Assembly: GCA_937871685.1 (NCBI GenBank)
Contig: CALMOL010000158.1
Location: 1 to 8,825 of the forward strand
Length of the DNA stretch: 8,825 nt
Reading direction: 5' to 3'
Source of the DNA: an uncultured Verrucomicrobiota bacterium
GTDB taxonomy: Bacteria > Verrucomicrobiota > Verrucomicrobiia > Chthoniobacterales > SZAS-18
The notes beneath the pieces were generated by a model that worked only from the letters and a program-made list of their open reading frames with translations, was not told the DNA's origin and did not search any database. Shown here piece after piece: positions 6,108 to 8,825 of this stretch. A program made the translations under genes and the position numbers. Numbering within the stretch: the stretch's first letter is position 1; every line of letters starts with the position of its first letter.

Positions 6108-6442
6108 ACCGCTTTCTCGCCCATCTCCTCGGTGCGGATGCGGACGGCGTCCTCGATGTGGGAGACGAAGACCTTGCCGTCGCCGATCTTGCCGGTCTTG
6201 GCGGCCTTGACGATGGCCTGCACGGCTTGGTCACGCAGGCTCTCGGCGAGCACCACCTCAATCTTGATCTTGGGCAGGAAGTCCACGGTATATTCGCTGC
6301 CACGGTAAATCTCCGTGTGGCCCTTCTGGCGACCGAAGCCCTTTACCTCGGAAACGGTCATGCCCTCGATGCCTAGCTCGGCGAGGGCGTCCTTCACTTC
6401 CTCGAGTTTGAACGGCTTGATGATGGCTTCGATTTTCTTCAT
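6104..6442 (-). CDS. glnB: Nitrogen regulatory protein PII
   Basis: Trimeric PII signal protein that reads 2-oxoglutarate, ATP/ADP and (through uridylylation) glutamine, and controls targets such as AmtB, NtrB or glutamine synthetase adenylylation. The 112 residues are the canonical length, starting MKKIEAIIKPFK. The T-loop is intact (GRQKGHTEIYRGSEYTVDFLPK region, 37-58) with Tyr51, the uridylylation site; the B-loop GKIGDGK (84-90) and the C-loop IRTEE are also present. An in-frame upstream extension to 6511 is not PII-like, so I use ATG 6442. The stop shares bases with the helicase start (GTGA). No amtB or glnA lies next to it, which is unusual. Upstream (6443-6698) I looked for a sigma-54 GG-N10-GC promoter: the best match near 6620-6637 has the wrong spacing by one. 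The bases before ATG are pyrimidine-rich with no Shine-Dalgarno. GlnB versus GlnK cannot be decided from sequence alone. Confidence 0.95.
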   Translation of the reverse strand: MKKIEAIIKPFKLEEVKDALAELGIEGMTVSEVKGFGRQKGHTEIYRGSEYTVDFLPKIKIEVVLAESLRDQAVQAIVKAAKTGKIGDGKVFVSHIEDAVRIRTEEMGEKAV

Positions 6443-6698
6443 CGGTAAGAGAGGGGCAACAGAATCAGGAGTCAGGCGGCGGCCAAACCGCGCATGATGG
6501 GGCGGCGGCACGCGGGGGTCAAGGGAATGCCCGCAGGCAGGCGACGATTGGCCACCATCCGGGCAATGGCTTCCGCTTTGTGGAACCGCTGCCGCCGGTC
6601 CTCAATGACGAAAATGGCTGCAACCGGCGCGGCCGGCGGGGGTTCTGGACATACACGCGCCGGATTCCCCGTGCGACCTATCCCAAAGCTCCCCGACT

Positions 6699-7076
6699 AT
6701 GAAATCGTCCCTCGCCGCTCTCCTCGCCGTGCTTTCCGCGGCGGTCTTGCCGGTCGCTTCCTTCGCGCAAGCCACCGCCGCCCCCGATCAACCTGCCCGC
6801 GGCGGCCGTGGCATGGGCCACGGCAACCGAGCCACGCGCGAGGCCGTGCGCGCCGCGCTCACGCCGGAGGAGTTCTCCCGACTCAAGGCCGCCCGCCGCG
6901 CCGCGATGGCCGATCCCGCCGTGCAGTCCGCGTGGAAGGCCGGCGACCGCCGCGGCGCCCGCCTTGCCATGCGCGATGCCATGCTCCGCGCCGACCCGCA
7001 GATCGGTCCCGTGATGCAGAAGGCGATGGCGGCGCGCCGCGCCGCGGGCGGCGGCAGGGGCAAGCGCTCCAGCTAA
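6699..7076 (+). CDS. Small secreted basic Ala/Arg-rich protein of unknown function
   Basis: I do not recognise a named family. The 125-residue product opens with a clear Sec signal peptide: Lys2, a hydrophobic core LAALLAVLSAAVLPVA, and a likely cut after Ala-23 in SFA-QA. The mature part is a short, strongly basic domain: a Gly/Arg-rich linker (PARGGRGMGHG), then predicted helices LTPEEFSRLKAARRAAMADPAV and GARLAMRDAMLRADPQIGPVM, and a Gly/Arg/Lys tail. The LTPEE...DPAV layout is loosely reminiscent of small periplasmic helical proteins of the Spy/CpxP sort, but the LTxxQ motif is missing, so I make no functional claim. It diverges from glnB across 256 bp. ATG 6699 is supported by the signal peptide; no Shine-Dalgarno. 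A hairpin and a repeat doublet follow the stop. Confidence 0.75.
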   Translation: MKSSLAALLAVLSAAVLPVASFAQATAAPDQPARGGRGMGHGNRATREAVRAALTPEEFSRLKAARRAAMADPAVQSAWKAGDRRGARLAMRDAMLRADPQIGPVMQKAMAARRAAGGGRGKRSS

Positions 7077-7084
7077 TTCCAAGA

Positions 7085-7110
7085 CGCCGCGAGCCGCCAA
7101 AATCGCGGCG
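7085..7110 (+). terminator. Terminator-like hairpin after the secreted-protein gene
   Basis: CGCCGCGA (7085-7092) and TCGCGGCG (7103-7110) form a perfect eight-bp stem around a ten-base loop ending in AAAA, starting eight bases after the stop codon. No T-tract follows. The strong GC stem and position favour a terminator or 3'-end stabiliser. Confidence 0.5.
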
Positions 7111-7123
7111 CGAACGATGGTGC

Positions 7124-7250
7124 TGTAGAGGCGGCTCTGTCTGCGCAGCAGACGTGCCGCCTCAAGCTTTCTCCCTCGGGTGGCCGCCGCCGCGTCCGCA
7201 GAAAAGTCAGAGGAGGCACGTCCGCATTCGCGGACAGAGCCGCCTCTACA
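7124..7250. repeat. REPIN-like doublet: two inverted palindromic repeats
   Basis: TGTAGAGGCGGCTCTGT (7124-7140) recurs exactly, inverted, at 7234-7250. The arms continue as near-matching inverted copies to about 7158 and 7217. Each arm is itself a hairpin. The left is GAGGCGGC (7128-7135), GTCTGC-GCA-GCAGAC (7139-7153), GCCGCCTC (7156-7163). The right is AGAGGAGGC (7209-7217), GTCCGC-ATTC-GCGGAC (7220-7235), GCCGCCTCT (7238-7246). Two hairpin-forming repeats in opposite orientation in a convergent intergenic gap is the layout of REP doublets / REPINs, mobilised in trans by RAYT (TnpA-REP) transposases. No such gene is in the window. Confidence 0.8.
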
Positions 7251-7270
7251 ACGGCGTCGCCTCTGCACGC

Positions 7271-7642
7271 TCAGCCCTTGGACTCGGAGAGGCAGAAGCG
7301 GTTTCCTTCCGAGTCTCGCATCATCACGTAGGTGCCCCACGGCTGCTCCTCGGGCGGGCCGTCGAACTCCACGCCCCGCGCCTTGAGCGTCTCGTAGGCT
7401 GCCGGGACGTCGTCCGTGGCGAAGACGGCGTCCATGAAGGTGCCGATGCGGTCGCGGTTTGCGTCGCTGGTAAAGAGGACCACGCGCGTCTCGGCCTTGG
7501 GCACGCGCAGCTCGATCCAACGTTGCGCGCCATCGAAGGGCTGGTCGGTGATGACCGTGAAGCCGAGCTTCTCCGTGTAGAAGTCGAGGGCGCGCTCTTG
7601 GTCTTGGACGGGGACGGTGATGAACTTGACGTGGGTGATCAT
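7271..7642 (-). CDS. VOC-superfamily (glyoxalase/bleomycin-resistance fold) protein
   Basis: Small vicinal-oxygen-chelate fold protein of 123 residues, the size of a single two-module VOC domain. The first module has MITHVKFITVPVQDQERALDFYTEKLGF, the classic strand-then-helix VOC opening, and WIELRVP (42-48). The second has FATDDVPAAYETLKARGVEF and the terminal strand pair WGTYVMMRDSEGNRFCLSE (102-120). His4, Glu44 and Glu120 are plausible metal ligands by position, but I cannot confirm coordination. Members range from glyoxalases to dioxygenases and antibiotic-binding proteins; this sequence looks like the broad uncharacterised glyoxalase-like group, so no substrate is assigned. It starts at ATG 7642 without a good Shine-Dalgarno, diverges from the winged-helix gene, and its 3' end faces the REPIN-like doublet 20 bp away. 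Confidence 0.88.
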   Translation of the reverse strand: MITHVKFITVPVQDQERALDFYTEKLGFTVITDQPFDGAQRWIELRVPKAETRVVLFTSDANRDRIGTFMDAVFATDDVPAAYETLKARGVEFDGPPEEQPWGTYVMMRDSEGNRFCLSESKG

Positions 7643-7725
7643 GGCGAGCGGAAACTCTCGCCGGCGCGCGGGCCGTCCACGTCTTTGGCTCGCGGGTGCC
7701 TAAAAAGCATTGTCCATTATACGGT

Positions 7726-8166
7726 ATGTCCTTGCCTCGCTCCCGCTGGCTCGATCCGGTGCGCCTCGACCGCTATGCGGTGGACATTCTGCTGCCTGAC
7801 ATCGTCGGCCACGACCGGCAGCCGACGGCGTTTCTCGTGTGGCTGTGGCTGAGCGCACAGGCCGACGGCAACGGGCGCGTGGAGGTCGGCCTGCGCGGGA
7901 TCGCGGAGGGAACAGGTTTGTCGAAGAGCGCGGTTCAACTCGCGGTCGCGCTGCTGGAGCGGCGTGGACTGCTCGTCCGCGAAAGCCGACCCGCGCCGCT
8001 GCCGGCCCGCTACGGGATGCGCCGTCCCTGGGCGGCGCGCGCCACGCGACGGGTCAAGGACGCGCCGCCGGCAACGCGGGCAAGCGCCACTCCGCCTGGC
8101 GGGCGGCGTATTCGCGGCGGGGCAGCGCCACGTAGTGCGGGCGGGCGTCGGCGCGAACCCACCTGA
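7726..8166 (+). CDS. Small winged-helix DNA-binding protein with overlapping C-terminal tail
   Basis: Probable transcription-regulator-like protein of 146 residues. A helical N-terminal part (AFLVWLWLSAQADG, 35-48) leads into a helix-turn-helix, GLRGIAEGTGLSKSAVQLAVALLERRGLLVRE (55-86), whose second helix and short wing resemble MarR/GntR-type winged helices. No ligand or dimerisation domain is present, so any regulon is unknown. I choose ATG 7726 over GTG 7696; neither has a Shine-Dalgarno. The folded part seems to end near RYGMRRPW (95-102). Residues from about 110 on (Pro/Arg/Gly-rich) are read antisense to the last 113 bases of the neighbouring transpeptidase gene and look non-native, which suggests a lost stop codon or an assembly error. 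It diverges from the VOC gene. Confidence 0.65.
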   Translation: MSLPRSRWLDPVRLDRYAVDILLPDIVGHDRQPTAFLVWLWLSAQADGNGRVEVGLRGIAEGTGLSKSAVQLAVALLERRGLLVRESRPAPLPARYGMRRPWAARATRRVKDAPPATRASATPPGGRRIRGGAAPRSAGGRRREPT

Positions 8167-8825
8167 CGATCGAGACCAAGTCGTTCACCGCCATCGTGGT
8201 GCAACCGCTGGAGGGCTTGTGCGGACCGCGGCGGATGTGGAAGAAGATCGCCGAGCCGGCGCCGGGCACGATGGGGTCGGAATTGTGTCGAATCTCGACC
8301 AGCCAGCGGTAGGCCCAGTCCTCGGTTTTCATGCGCTGGCGCTTCCACCACGGCGGGCGCGCGGCGGGATCTGGGATGGTGACGAGGCGGTTGTAGCTGG
8401 GATTATTGGGGTCGTCGGGCCAGGCGTCCGCGTCCGTCACGCGGTAGAAGGGATAATTTGATCCGGGCGGCAACGCCGGGTCCATGGTGTAGATGCGACC
8501 CAGGGCGAAGATCCCCGCGGGGGTGCGGCCGTCGCGCTCCTGCTTTTGCCGGCCGGGCAAGCCCTCGCCGGCCACGCCGCGGCCCCATGCCATGCCGTTT
8601 TTGCCGAAGACCGCCGGCACCGGGCCGCCGACCACGCGCCAGTCGCTCGCGCCGGGGCCGGTGCGCTCGAAGCGCCACAGCGTGGCGAGGAAGGTGTCCC
8701 AGTCGTCGGTGACGGCCACGACGAGCTGCCGCGCGTCATTAGGGACCTGAGCGCGGAGGGGGAGGAAGGGGCTGGCAAAGAGGAAGAGGAAGAGCGCGAG
8801 GAAGCCGCGGCGGAGGGTGGAAGGT
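8054..8825 (-). CDS. Exported L,D-transpeptidase (COG3786-type YkuD), 5'-truncated by window edge
   Basis: Second predicted peptidoglycan L,D-transpeptidase, of a different branch from the one at the left edge. The frame stays open to the right edge, and codons upstream of a possible GTG at 8719 encode RRGFLALFLFLFASPFLPLRAQ, a signal peptide with a likely cut after LRA. The true start therefore lies outside the window and 8719 is internal. The mature protein opens ARQLVVAVTDDWD, then a typical scaffold (FGKNGMAWGRG, RDGRTPAGIFALG). The active site is FFHIRRG (His codon at 8237-8239, minus strand) followed by PSSGCTTM (Cys codon at 8201-8203). The SGCT form without Arg after the Cys is usual for this branch. 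The C-terminus ends LPALPAARP. Its 3' end overlaps the convergent winged-helix frame; the enzyme is much the better supported of the two there. Confidence 0.9.
   Translation of the reverse strand, partial: PSTLRRGFLALFLFLFASPFLPLRAQVPNDARQLVVAVTDDWDTFLATLWRFERTGPGASDWRVVGGPVPAVFGKNGMAWGRGVAGEGLPGRQKQERDGRTPAGIFALGRIYTMDPALPPGSNYPFYRVTDADAWPDDPNNPSYNRLVTIPDPAARPPWWKRQRMKTEDWAYRWLVEIRHNSDPIVPGAGSAIFFHIRRGPHKPSSGCTTMAVNDLVSIVRWVRADARPHYVALPRREYAARQAEWRLPALPAARP

Noticed and set aside
3441..6308. Long plus-strand open frames (3441-5036, 5172-6308) and a second minus frame (4651-6303)
   Set aside because: They are Arg/Ala/His-rich shadows of the helicase and PII genes in GC-rich DNA, without domains or signals; the helicase frame carries all SF2 motifs.
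6615..6640. Sigma-54 promoter for glnB on the minus strand
   Set aside because: A GG...TTGC arrangement exists, but there are 11 bases between GG and GC instead of 10, and the TGGCAC half is poorly matched.
6443..6698. Promoters in the glnB / secreted-protein divergent gap
   Set aside because: No -35/-10 pair with acceptable spacing was found on either strand by eye, so none is reported.
6494..7852. 452-residue plus-strand frame
   Set aside because: It crosses the secreted-protein gene, the repeat doublet and the VOC gene in other frames and has Arg/Pro-rich composition with no domain.

Overview
The window is high-GC bacterial DNA. Hand counts of 60-base blocks give about 67-78% G+C inside the oxidase gene. 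It is densely packed, and both L,D-transpeptidases imply a peptidoglycan cell wall. The protein set (PII signalling protein, Lhr-type helicase, GlcD-type oxidase, small secreted Ala/Arg-rich protein) and the near absence of Shine-Dalgarno sequences would suit a Verrucomicrobiota / Opitutaceae-like Gram-negative. That assignment is an inference from general resemblance, not a database match.

Layout, left to right. (1) The 3' part of an L,D-transpeptidase gene (+) entering from outside the window. (2) A gene-free stretch of 568 bp, whose core (566-901) is 16 degenerate units in exact 21-bp register. This is the most unusual object in the window. (3) A PaaI-type thioesterase (+), a 139-bp inverted-repeat element that overlaps its 3' end, and a GlcD-type FAD-linked oxidase (+) whose ATG abuts the element. 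(4) A lower-GC Imm26-like orphan immunity gene (+), converging on a large Lhr-type helicase (-). (5) glnB (PII, -), which overlaps the helicase gene by four bases, so the transcription unit reads glnB then lhr-like. (6) Diverging from glnB, a small secreted protein gene (+), then a REPIN-like repeat doublet in the convergent gap before a VOC/glyoxalase-fold gene (-). (7) Diverging from the VOC gene, a small winged-helix protein gene (+), which runs convergently into the 3' end of a second L,D-transpeptidase gene (-). That gene's signal peptide is visible but its start codon lies beyond the right edge.

The genes do not form one pathway. The supportable links are the glnB-helicase translational coupling and the thioesterase-oxidase same-strand pair, interrupted by the repeat element. 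The strongest candidates for something undescribed are structural: the 21-bp phased array with compensated dyads, and the doublet at 7124-7250 whose two arms keep their inner hairpin through a compensatory base-pair change.
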